In this document: positions 55,777 through 63,130 of the stretch, piece after piece
How positions within the stretch are numbered: the first letter of the stretch is position 1
Layout: the number at the start of each line of letters is the position of its first letter
Assembly: GCF_014650715.1 (NCBI RefSeq)
Contig: NZ_BMVM01000004.1
Span: 310,001-374,000 of the forward strand
DNA length: 64,000 bases
Direction: 5' to 3'
DNA from: Streptomyces bluensis
GTDB taxonomy: Bacteria; Actinomycetota; Actinomycetes; Streptomycetales; Streptomycetaceae
Position numbers and translations under genes: made by a program
The notes under the pieces: generated by a model
Seen by the model: the letters and a program-made list of their open reading frames with translations, nothing else
What the model was told of the DNA's origin: nothing
Databases searched by the model: none

Positions 55777-56760
55777 ATGGAGCAGAGGCATCTCGGCCGT
55801 ACCGGCCTGCGTGTGTCCCGGATCGGGCTCGGCACCCTGACCTGGGGACGTGACACGGACGAGCACGACGCCGCGGACATGCTGAAGGTGTTCTGGGAGG
55901 CGGGCGGCACCCTCGTCGACACGGCGGACGTCTACGGGGACGGGGAGTCCGAGTACCTGCTCGGGCAGCTCGTGGAGGGGCTCGTGCCACGGCGGGACCT
56001 GGTCATCTCGACCAAGGCCGGCAGCGTGCCGGACCCCGACCGCCGCTTCGACGGCTCACGAGGCCATCTGCTCTCGGCGCTCGACGCCTCCCTGGCCCGC
56101 CTCGGCACGGACTACGTGGACCTGTGGCACGTGCACGCCTACGACGCCGGCACCCCGCTGGAGGAGACCCTCCACGCACTCGACCTCGCGGTCAGCAGCG
56201 GGCGAGCGCGGTATGCGGGGGTGTCCAACTTCTGCGGCTGGCAGCTCGCCAAGGCCGCCACGTGGCAGCTCGCGGCCCCGGGCATACGCACACGACTGGC
56301 CAGTACGCAGATGGAGTACTCGCTGCTCCAGCGCGGCGTGGAGCGGGAGGTGCTCCCCGCGGCCCTGGACCTGGGCGTCGGCCTGCTGCCGTCCTCGCCG
56401 CTCGGCCGCGGCGTCCTCACGGGCAAGTACCGCCACTCCACGCCCGCCGACTCACGGGGCGCCTCCGAGCACCTGGCCCCCTTCGTCGCGCCGTACCTCG
56501 ACGAGACGGCGAGCAGCATCGTGGACGCGGTGCAGACGGCGGCGGACGGTCTCGCCGCGACCCCGCTCCAGGTGGCCCTCGCCTGGGTCCGCGACCGCCC
56601 CGGGGTGGCCGCCCCGATCGTCGGCGCGCGCAACGCGCAGCAGCTCACGGCGGCTTTGTCAGTGGAGGCCCTTACTCTTCCTGACGAGATCTGCCGGGCT
56701 CTCGACGACGTGTCGGCGCCCCTGCACCGCTATCCCGATCACGACTGGAGCACGCTGTGA
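55777..56760 (+). CDS. Aldo-keto reductase
   Basis: A 327-residue NADPH-dependent oxidoreductase with the AKR barrel. The catalytic tetrad is visible as LVDTADVYG (Asp, Tyr), ISTKAG (Lys) and WHVHAYD (His); the cofactor end reads PIVGARNAQQL. Physiological substrate unknown. Its stop overlaps the start of the RecD2-like gene by 4 nt, so the two are translationally coupled. Confidence 0.93.
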   Translation: MEQRHLGRTGLRVSRIGLGTLTWGRDTDEHDAADMLKVFWEAGGTLVDTADVYGDGESEYLLGQLVEGLVPRRDLVISTKAGSVPDPDRRFDGSRGHLLSALDASLARLGTDYVDLWHVHAYDAGTPLEETLHALDLAVSSGRARYAGVSNFCGWQLAKAATWQLAAPGIRTRLASTQMEYSLLQRGVEREVLPAALDLGVGLLPSSPLGRGVLTGKYRHSTPADSRGASEHLAPFVAPYLDETASSIVDAVQTAADGLAATPLQVALAWVRDRPGVAAPIVGARNAQQLTAALSVEALTLPDEICRALDDVSAPLHRYPDHDWSTL

Positions 56761-58943
56761 GCACGGAGCCCGAACCCACGGAGACGGCCGAGCCGGGGCA
56801 CCCGGGCGACGAGAACGCCCCCGAGAGCGGTCCGGATGCCCCCGAGGACGGCACGGACGCGCCCCAGGGAGGTGCGGAGGCGGCCGAGGCCGACGACGCC
56901 GCCGCGTCCGATCGGTCCGAGGCCGAGGCCGAGTTGGCGGCCCAGCGGATCGAGCGGGAGCGGATCGAGCGGCGGAAGGCCGAGAAGACGGCACCGATCG
57001 AGAGCGGGAACAGGCTCACTGGCACGGCTGCCGACCTCCTCGCGGCCGTACGAGCCGTGGAGGGCGGGCAGAAGCCCGCGTCCCCGGTGTTCAGTGGGCC
57101 GGAGCCCACACCGCGCAGGCCCGCGGCCGAGCCGGTTCGGCGCCCACAGCCCACGCCACCCGCACCACCCGCGGCCCCAGAGGGCCCGGCGGCTCCCGCA
57201 CGCGAGACGGTCGAGGCCGTGCAGGCCGTACTGACCGAGGGCGGCGCCCCCAGCACCCTCGCACCGCAGGTAGCCGCCGCGCTCGGCGAGGGTGCGGCGG
57301 GTGAACTGCGCGCGGATCCCTGGCAGTTGCTGCGGGTCGCAGGGGTGCGGCCCGAACAGGCCGACGGGTTCGCGCGGGCGCTGCTCGGCGCGGAGTGCGG
57401 CCCCGACGACGAGCGGCGGGCCCGGGCGGTCACCGTCTGGCTCCTGGAGCAGGCGGCGCTGGCGGGGCACACGGCCCTGGAGATCCCGGCCCTGACCGCC
57501 GCGCTCAGCCGGCGCTCGGTGCCGGACCCGGACGCGGCCGTGCAGAGCACCATCGCGGAGGGCGACGCCCTGGCCTTCCAGGACGCCCTCGACACGGCGG
57601 CCCCGGCCCGGGAGAACGAGGGCGAGGAGACCGAGGAACGCCCGGTCCGTGTCCTGCTCGGCCTGGAGCGGTACGCCCTCGCGGAGGAGAGCCTCGCCGA
57701 CGGACTGGCCCGGGTGATCAACTCGGTGCCCAAGGAGGACGGTTCGGCCGCCGCCTGGGAGCAGGCCGTCGCCTCGGCCATGCCTTCCGCGGCGGAGCTG
57801 ATCGGCGCGGTCGCCGGGCACGGCCTGGTCCTGCACACCGGCGGCGAGGCATCCCGCGCGGAGCCCGCGGCTCTGGTCGCCGCCGCGCACGCACTCGGCC
57901 TGCGCGCGTACGCGGCCGCGCACAGCCCGGACGGCCGACGGAGGTTCGCGGCGCTGCTCGCCGACGTGACCACGAGTGCGGTGGCCGGGGCCGTGGTCAC
58001 CGTCGCCGGGCTCCTGTCCGGTGCCGAAGGCCCCGGGCGGGACGTGGACGGGGCGCTGGACCTGGACCTCCTTGTCGTGCTCGACGCCCCGCAGCTCGAC
58101 GTCGAGGCCGCGGCCGTGCTCGCCGAGTCGCTGCCCGACGGGGCCCGGCTGGTACTCAGCGGCGATCCGGGGGTGCTGTGGTCGGCGGGGCCGGGCCGGG
58201 TCTTCGCGGACCTGCTCGCCGCCCGGGTCTGCCCTCAGGTCGCCTCGCGCACGCCTGACCCCGGTCCCCTCGGCGAGTTGGTCTCAGGGATCGGGATCGG
58301 TGAGCTGAACCAGGTCGAGGCGCCCGGCAAGGAGGTCGTGATCGTGCCGGTGCGGGACGCCGGTGAGGCGGTCCACCGGACCGTGCAGCTCGTCGCGGAC
58401 TCCGTGCCGCGGGCGATCGGGGTCCCGGCCGAGCAGACGCAGGTGATCACGCCGGGCCACGGCGGCGCGGCCGGTACGCGCGCGCTGAACGCCGCCCTGA
58501 AGGAGCGGCTGAACCCCGGCCCTGGCCGCTTCGGCGGCTTCGACCCCGGCGACCGCGTCGTCTACTCCCCCACGCCGGGCCGTGGGGTGCCGGGCCGGGT
58601 CGTGACGGCCGACGCCGCGGGGCTGCACCTGGAGTGCGGGGGCGCCCCCGTCGTCGTACCGAAGGAGCGGGTGGAGCAGTCGGTGCGGCACGGGTGGGCG
58701 CTGACCGCGCACCAGGCCGGGGGACAACGGTGGCCGGCCGCGGTGGTCGTGCTGCCCGGTGACGCCGCCCAGGCCCTGAGCCGGCCCTGGGTGTATACGG
58801 CCTTCGGACGCGCCGAGCGCCATCTGTCCGTGGTGCACGGCGTGGACCAGGCGCTGGCCCAGGCTGTGACCGAGGTCCTGGCCAAGCCCCGTACGACCCG
58901 TCTGCCCGCCCTGCTCAAGGCACAGGTCCCGGCGGCCGGTTGA
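56757..58943 (+). CDS. RecD2-like protein with degenerate ATPase motifs
   Basis: 728 residues. After ~160 disordered acidic/Pro-rich residues comes a helix-hairpin-helix region (~165-270: ALGEGAAGELRADPWQLLRVAGV) like the N-terminal part of RecD2. The helicase core follows but has lost key residues: the Walker A position reads LHTGGEASR (359-367) with no GKT, and Walker B reads LVVLDAP (439-445) instead of DE. A UvrD_C_2-like end (LTAHQAGGQ at 649-657, then WVYTAFGRAERHL) is recognisable. Probably a non-helicase DNA-binding or regulatory protein. Coupled to the aldo-keto reductase. Confidence 0.82.
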   Translation: MSTEPEPTETAEPGHPGDENAPESGPDAPEDGTDAPQGGAEAAEADDAAASDRSEAEAELAAQRIERERIERRKAEKTAPIESGNRLTGTAADLLAAVRAVEGGQKPASPVFSGPEPTPRRPAAEPVRRPQPTPPAPPAAPEGPAAPARETVEAVQAVLTEGGAPSTLAPQVAAALGEGAAGELRADPWQLLRVAGVRPEQADGFARALLGAECGPDDERRARAVTVWLLEQAALAGHTALEIPALTAALSRRSVPDPDAAVQSTIAEGDALAFQDALDTAAPARENEGEETEERPVRVLLGLERYALAEESLADGLARVINSVPKEDGSAAAWEQAVASAMPSAAELIGAVAGHGLVLHTGGEASRAEPAALVAAAHALGLRAYAAAHSPDGRRRFAALLADVTTSAVAGAVVTVAGLLSGAEGPGRDVDGALDLDLLVVLDAPQLDVEAAAVLAESLPDGARLVLSGDPGVLWSAGPGRVFADLLAARVCPQVASRTPDPGPLGELVSGIGIGELNQVEAPGKEVVIVPVRDAGEAVHRTVQLVADSVPRAIGVPAEQTQVITPGHGGAAGTRALNAALKERLNPGPGRFGGFDPGDRVVYSPTPGRGVPGRVVTADAAGLHLECGGAPVVVPKERVEQSVRHGWALTAHQAGGQRWPAAVVVLPGDAAQALSRPWVYTAFGRAERHLSVVHGVDQALAQAVTEVLAKPRTTRLPALLKAQVPAAG

Positions 58944-58974
58944 GCCTCGCGCCGGCCCCTCCCCAGAGGGAAGA

Positions 58975-59007
58975 GCGGCGGTCACCCGGACCTCGGGTGA
59001 CCGCCGC
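58975..59007. terminator. Bidirectional terminator after the RecD2-like gene
   Basis: A 14-bp perfect stem GCGGCGGTCACCCG (58975-58988) with CGGGTGACCGCCGC (58994-59007) between convergent genes. Confidence 0.85.
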
Positions 59008-59039
59008 CTCGCCGTCCTCACCGCCGTGGCCGCACGGGC

Positions 59040-59726
59040 TCAGCGATCCGCGTCCAGGGGCTCCAGGTCCTCGTCGTCGTCCAGTTCGGGTCCGGGGACG
59101 AGCTCGTCGTCCAGGTCGTCGCCGTCGTCCTCTTCGAAGCTGGTGCTGGCGTCGAAGCGGCAGATGACCCGGTCCTCGTCGGGCTGCTCGAAGGGGGCCT
59201 CCAGCCATTCGCCGGGTTCGGCCGGTGCGTCCAGCGCCGTCACCCAGAGCGTGGAGTCTCCCTCCTCCAGTCCGAACTCCTTGTGCCGCGAGGCGATCTC
59301 GTCGGCCTCGAACTCGCCGAACACGATGTCCAGGGCATGAGCGGTGCCGAGGGAGCCGGCGGAATCGCCGTCTCCGTTGCGGTCCTCCTCCACGGCCTCC
59401 ACGCGCTGTGCCTGTGCCAGCAGCCGCTGGGGCTCCGCCACGGTGTAGTCCCTGCGGATCAGTACGCTGACGGCTTCCGGTTCCGGTCCCGCGTAGGGCG
59501 GCACCGTGCCGGGGATCTCGAAGGGCGTGACCTCGTCATAACGGTCGTAGAGCAGTTCGTCGTACTCCTCGGCGGCCGCGGCCAGCTCGTTGAACGCCTC
59601 GTAGACGGCCGGGTCGTCCTCACCCGTCCTCCGCTCGACCGCGGCCAGGTGGCGGTCGAGCGCGGTCTTGACCGCCTCGGCGGCGGCGCGTACCTCGGCA
59701 GCGGTGGGCTGCGCAGCATCAGACAT
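59040..59726 (-). CDS. Acidic hypothetical protein
   Basis: 228 residues, unrecognised. Helical N-terminus (~1-60), a central alpha/beta region and a very acidic C-terminal tail (~195-228, runs of Asp/Glu). No signal peptide, membrane helix or cysteine motif. The ATG at 59726 (MSDAAQPTAAEV) is preferred over a frame extension of 13 codons. Divergent from the DUF5703 gene with 47 bp between starts. Confidence 0.8.
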   Translation of the reverse strand: MSDAAQPTAAEVRAAAEAVKTALDRHLAAVERRTGEDDPAVYEAFNELAAAAEEYDELLYDRYDEVTPFEIPGTVPPYAGPEPEAVSVLIRRDYTVAEPQRLLAQAQRVEAVEEDRNGDGDSAGSLGTAHALDIVFGEFEADEIASRHKEFGLEEGDSTLWVTALDAPAEPGEWLEAPFEQPDEDRVICRFDASTSFEEDDGDDLDDELVPGPELDDDEDLEPLDADR

Positions 59727-59773
59727 AGTGCAGACGCTATCCGTACCGGGCCTCTGCCCGCACAATAGATGCG

Positions 59774-59962
59774 ATGCCGGAATACGAATTTGTCGACGTG
59801 TACGTACCGCGCGGGGTCTCCCGCAAGGAAGCCACGCGTCTGCTGACGGACCACGCCGAGTACGGTCACTGGGAGCTGGATCGCCTGAGCCTGCTGCGCG
59901 ACGGCAGCCGCAGGGTGCGGTTGCGCCGGCGGATCATCCGCCAGGTGCGCGCCACGTGGTGA
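59774..59962 (+). CDS. DUF5703 small basic protein
   Basis: 62 residues, basic C-terminal half (RRVRLRRRIIRQVRATW). It matches the short actinobacterial DUF5703 family by its PEYEFVDVYVPRGVSRKEAT start. Function unknown; the arginine-rich end suggests nucleic-acid or membrane contact, which is only a guess. Confidence 0.8.
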   Translation: MPEYEFVDVYVPRGVSRKEATRLLTDHAEYGHWELDRLSLLRDGSRRVRLRRRIIRQVRATW

Positions 59963-59981
59963 GGGCGGGCGACTGAACCGG

Positions 59982-60009
59982 AGCGGGCCCCGCCGAGGCG
60001 GGGCCCGCT
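59982..60009. terminator. Bidirectional terminator between DUF5703 and chpC
   Basis: A 12-bp perfect stem AGCGGGCCCCGC (59982-59993) with GCGGGGCCCGCT (59998-60009) and a CGAG loop. Confidence 0.85.
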
Positions 60010-60031
60010 GCGTTGCGCACGCCACAGGGGC

Positions 60032-60802
60032 CTACGGGGTCGCCCGCGCCTTGCGGTAGAGCAGGGCGCCGCCGAGGATCGCGCCCGCGCCGACGGGCAG
60101 CGCGAGGCCGAGGGGCAGCTCGCTGCCGGTCTGGGCGAGCTGACCGGCTGCCTCGGGCCGGGTGACGGTCTGTGTGCCCGGGTTGTTCGTGTGACCGCCG
60201 CCGGGGGTCTGGCCACCCGGGTTGCCGGGCTTGCCGGGTTCACCAGGCTGGCCGGGCTTCTCCGGCTTCTCCGGCTGTTCCGGCTGCTCCGGATGTCCGG
60301 GCTCCCCCGGCTTGCCCGGAGGGTTCTCGTGGCCGCCCGTGCCGTTGCCGCACTCGTTGCCTGTCGTCGCGTTGCCGATGCCGCCGACGTTCACGCTGTT
60401 GCCGCAGACGTTGACCGGCACGTCCACCGGCACCTGGACGTTGTTGCCGGAGCCCACGCCGGGTGAACCGGCGGCGTCCCCGCCGGCCTGGGCCCCGTTG
60501 CCGGACCCGCTCTGCGAGCCGCCGCCGTGGCCGTCGTCGTGGTGCGAGCCGCTGCCGCCGCTCTTGTTGCCGCATGTGTTGCCCACCGACGGGTTGAGCG
60601 CCCCCACGACGTTCACCGTGTTGCCACAGACGTTGACCGGAGCGTGCACCGGTACCTGCACCGAGTTGCCCGACAGCACACCGGGTGAGTCGGTCGCGGA
60701 GCCCTGGGCTCCGGAGTCGGCGCTCGCGTAGCCGCCGGTCGCGGCGAGGACGCCCGTCGCGGCCGCCACGGTCATCAGACCCTTGCGGGTGATCTGTCGC
60801 AT
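60032..60802 (-). CDS. chpC: Long chaplin ChpC with sortase signal
   Basis: A 256-residue cell-wall-anchored chaplin. Signal peptide (~1-28), two chaplin domains (~30-75 and ~110-150, each with a Cys pair as in VNVCGNTVNVVGALNPSVGNTCGN), a Pro/Gly/Glu-rich spacer, then LAQTG (~222-226), a hydrophobic span and RKARATP, as for class E sortase substrates. Chaplins form amyloid fibres that coat aerial hyphae. It lies downstream of chpH but after an 18-bp terminator-like hairpin. Confidence 0.95.
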   Translation of the reverse strand: MRQITRKGLMTVAAATGVLAATGGYASADSGAQGSATDSPGVLSGNSVQVPVHAPVNVCGNTVNVVGALNPSVGNTCGNKSGGSGSHHDDGHGGGSQSGSGNGAQAGGDAAGSPGVGSGNNVQVPVDVPVNVCGNSVNVGGIGNATTGNECGNGTGGHENPPGKPGEPGHPEQPEQPEKPEKPGQPGEPGKPGNPGGQTPGGGHTNNPGTQTVTRPEAAGQLAQTGSELPLGLALPVGAGAILGGALLYRKARATP

Positions 60803-60828
60803 TGCTGAATTCCCTGCCTTCGACCTTG

Positions 60829-60861
60829 TCCTGGACCTGCCCTGGACCTGTCCTGGACCTT
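60829..60861 (-). repeat. 11-bp tandem repeat in the chpC leader
   Basis: Three head-to-tail copies of (T/C)CCTGGACCT(G/T) at 60829-60839, 60840-60850 and 60851-60861, just upstream of the chpC ribosome site. Confidence 0.75.
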
Positions 60862-60871
60862 GCGGAAAACC

Positions 60872-60912
60872 CGTCGGCTCCGGAGCGCATGGCGTGCGCT
60901 CCGGAGCCGACG
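60872..60912 (-). terminator. 18-bp hairpin with T tract after chpH
   Basis: The arms 60872-60889 and 60895-60912 are perfectly complementary over 18 bp with a 5-nt loop; on the minus strand the stem is followed by GGGTTTTCC. It lies 48 nt past the chpH stop. Confidence 0.85.
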
Positions 60913-60921
60913 GACTCAGAC

Positions 60922-60953
60922 CCTCATGGGGTGAGGCCCCTCATGGGGTGAGG
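60922..60953 (-). repeat. 15-bp tandem direct repeat after chpH
   Basis: CCTCATGGGGTGAGG occurs exactly twice, 60922-60936 and 60939-60953; each copy is itself a 5-bp hairpin (CCTCA/TGAGG). Confidence 0.8.
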
Positions 60954-60960
60954 CACAACG

Positions 60961-61194
60961 TCACTTGTTGATGCAGGTGTTGCCGAAGGTGGGGTTCAGC
61001 AGCCCGATCACCGAGATCGTGTTGCCGCAGAAGTTCACCGGGGTGTTCACGGGCACCTGGACAACGTTGCCGGACAGCACACCCGGAGAGCTCACTGCGG
61101 CACCCTGGGCACCCGAGTCGGCAACCGCCAGGCCCGCACCCGCGAGAACCAGACCGCCAGTGGCAGCCGCAGCAGCGACGACCTTCTTGATCAT
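60961..61194 (-). CDS. chpH: Short chaplin ChpH
   Basis: 77 residues: a ~25-residue signal peptide and a ~52-residue mature chaplin (DSGAQGAAVSSPGVLSGNVV ...) with two Cys (NFCGN, NTCIN). ChpH is one of the short chaplins sufficient for aerial growth; it assembles into amyloid fibrils at the air-water interface. A strong AAGGAGG lies 6 nt before the ATG. The promoter is probably developmentally controlled (see the motif upstream). Confidence 0.97.
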   Translation of the reverse strand: MIKKVVAAAAATGGLVLAGAGLAVADSGAQGAAVSSPGVLSGNVVQVPVNTPVNFCGNTISVIGLLNPTFGNTCINK

Positions 61195-61245
61195 TTATTC
61201 CTCCTTGTTGGCAAATGCGATCCCACGTCGTGGATCACATCACCT

Positions 61246-61273
61246 GTAACGAGGAGGATGTAATCGAGCTACG
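61246..61273 (-). promoter_or_regulatory. Candidate sigma-BldN promoter of chpH
   Basis: On the minus strand CGTAGC (61273-61268), 16 nt, then CGTTAC (61251-61246). This is close to the CGTAAC-N16-CGTTGA consensus that I recall for BldN-dependent promoters, and chpH is a known BldN target. The implied leader is about 45 nt. Confidence 0.5.
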
Positions 61274-61333
61274 AGCTTATGGTCGGATTCACCCGTCCCG
61301 GTCGATCCCCGTACACACTGGCGAATACGGGTG

Positions 61334-62659
61334 TCAGGACGCGTCGATGAAACGGTCGAGCACACGCACCCCGAACTTCAGCCCGTCCACGGGCACCCGC
61401 TCGTCGACGCCGTGGAACATGCCCGCGAAGTCCAGCTCCGGCGGCAGTTGCAGGGGAGCGAAGCCGAAGCAGCGGATGCCGAGGTCGTCGAAGGACTTGG
61501 CGTCGGTGCCGCCGGAAAGCATGTACGGCACCGCACGGGCGATCGGGTCCTCGGCGCTCAGCGCGCTCTGCATGGCGTCGACCAGCTTGCCGTCGAAGCC
61601 GGTTTCCAGGGCCTTGTCCGCGTGCACGTCCTCCCGCTTCACACGCGGGCCGAGGATCCGGTCGAGGTCGGCGAGGAACTCCTCCTCGTAGCCGGGCAGG
61701 AAGCGCCCGTCGACGTGCGCGGTGGCCTGCCCCGGGATGACGTTGACCTTGTAGCCGGCGCCGAGCATGGTGGGCGTCGCGGAGTTCCTGAGCGTCGCGC
61801 CCACCATCTTGGCGATACCGCCGAGCTTGGCGAGGGTCTCGTCCATGTTCTCGGGGTCGAGTTCGGTGCCGAGCGCGTCGGAGAGCTCGTCGAGGAAGGA
61901 CCGCACGGTCTTGGTGACCCGGACCGGCCACGTGTGCCGCCCCAGCCGTCCGACGGCCTCGCACAGCTCGGTGATGGCGTTGTCGGAGTTGGTCATCGAA
62001 CCGTGCCCGGCCGTGCCGTCCACGGTGAGCCGCATCCAGTGGATGCCCTTCTGGGCCGTCTCCACCAGGTACAGGCGCAGCTTCTCGTTCACGGTGAAGG
62101 AGAACCCGCCGACCTCACCGATCGCCTCGGTCACGCCCTCGAACAGATCGGGGTGCTGCTGGACGAGGTGCTTGGCGCCGTACGTCCCGCCCGCCTCCTC
62201 GTCGGCGAGGAACGCGAGGACGATGTCACGCGGGGGCTTGCGCCCGCTGCGCAGCCGGTCCCGGACGACCGCCAGCGTCATGGCGTCCATGTCCTTCATG
62301 TCGACGGCGCCGCGCCCCCACACGCACCCGTCCGCGATCTCGCCGGAGAAGGGGTGGTGGGTCCAGTCGTCCGCGTTGGCCGGTACCACGTCGGTGTGGC
62401 CGTGGATGAGGAGCGCGGGCCGGGACGGGTCCTCGCCCTCGATACGGGCCACCGTGGAGGCGCGGCCCGGGTGCGACTCGATGATCTTCGGGTCGAGCCC
62501 CACCTCGGCGAGCTTCTCGGCGACGTACTCGGCGGCCTTGCGCTCGCCGGGACCCGAGTGGTCGCCGTAGTTGCTGGTGTCGATGCGGATCAGCTCACGG
62601 CAGAGGTCCACGACCTCGTCCTCGCCGGTGACGTGCCTGGTCGTGTCCGTGTCGCTCAC
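61334..62659 (-). CDS. M20-family metallopeptidase/deacylase
   Basis: 441 residues. Zinc ligands are in LLIHGHTDVVPA, GRGAVDMKD and FLADEEAGG (catalytic Glu), with the dimerisation domain around 190-300 and a late His (MFHGVDERV). It belongs to the M20/ArgE/DapE group that includes dipeptidases and amidohydrolases; the substrate is not predictable. The GTG at 62659 has GGAGG 7 nt upstream. Confidence 0.93.
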   Translation of the reverse strand: MSDTDTTRHVTGEDEVVDLCRELIRIDTSNYGDHSGPGERKAAEYVAEKLAEVGLDPKIIESHPGRASTVARIEGEDPSRPALLIHGHTDVVPANADDWTHHPFSGEIADGCVWGRGAVDMKDMDAMTLAVVRDRLRSGRKPPRDIVLAFLADEEAGGTYGAKHLVQQHPDLFEGVTEAIGEVGGFSFTVNEKLRLYLVETAQKGIHWMRLTVDGTAGHGSMTNSDNAITELCEAVGRLGRHTWPVRVTKTVRSFLDELSDALGTELDPENMDETLAKLGGIAKMVGATLRNSATPTMLGAGYKVNVIPGQATAHVDGRFLPGYEEEFLADLDRILGPRVKREDVHADKALETGFDGKLVDAMQSALSAEDPIARAVPYMLSGGTDAKSFDDLGIRCFGFAPLQLPPELDFAGMFHGVDERVPVDGLKFGVRVLDRFIDAS

Positions 62660-62808
62660 GCTGCTTCCTCCCGCTGTCACTGCCGGTGTACTTCCCTCAT
62701 CCTCTCTCCGCGCACCCGTTCGCCCCAAGACCGGGCCCGGCCCGTCACACGCCGTTCACGCGGGGACAGGGTGTGATCAGGGGCCCTCGAAAGCCTGGTA
62801 ATGTTTCC

Positions 62809-62841
62809 TCTGTCGCCACGGGGGAAACCCCGCACGACAGA
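62809..62841 (+). other. Hairpin just upstream of tRNA-Leu
   Basis: TCTGTCG (62809-62815) pairs with CGACAGA (62835-62841), and inside it CGGGG (62819-62823) with CCCCG (62828-62832). It ends 6 nt before the mature tRNA 5' end, so it would sit in the precursor leader. Confidence 0.6.
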
Positions 62842-62847
62842 CACCTT

Positions 62848-62935
62848 GTCCGGGTGGCGGAATGGCAGACGCGCTAGCTTGAGGTGCTAGTGCCCTTTAT
62901 CGGGCGTGGGGGTTCAAGTCCCCCCTCGGACACCA
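62848..62935 (+). tRNA. tRNA-Leu (anticodon GAG), CCA encoded
   Basis: 88 nt, class II tRNA. Acceptor arms GTCCGGG/CTCGGAC with one G-T pair, anticodon arm CTAGC-TTGAGGT-GCTAG giving GAG (reads CUC/CUU), a long variable arm (TGCCCTTTATCGGGCG), T arm GGGGGTTCAAGTCCCCC, and CCA at 62933-62935. Confidence 0.96.
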
Positions 62936-62938
62936 GCG

Positions 62939-62961
62939 AGGCCCCTGTTCACCAGGGGCCT
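62939..62961 (+). terminator. Rho-independent terminator after tRNA-Leu
   Basis: AGGCCCCTG/CAGGGGCCT, 9-bp perfect stem with a TTCAC loop, followed by TCTGCTTTT. Confidence 0.85.
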
Positions 62962-63074
62962 TCTGCTTTTCCGGTCTTCTCTTCGCCGCCCCGCCCCAGG
63001 GTGGATCATGAGTCGGTTCAGACGCTGCGGTGCAGGCCGCCTCCGCCGGGGTCGTGCTCGGGGGCCGGGTGGGT

Positions 63075-63124
63075 GTACCGATACGACCCCGAGCCACGAC
63101 AGAGGCGTGGGGCCGTATCGGTAC
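63075..63124 (-). terminator. Terminator after the amidase gene
   Basis: GTACCGATACG-A-CCCC (63075-63090) pairs with GGGG-C-CGTATCGGTAC (63109-63124), 15 bp with one mismatch; an inner CCACG/CGTGG can extend it. It starts 7 nt past the stop. Confidence 0.8.
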
Positions 63125-63130
63125 GGACCG

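Noticed and set aside
60922..60953. CRISPR-like repeat
   Set aside because: Only two 15-bp copies with a 2-bp gap and no spacers; a local duplication of a hairpin.
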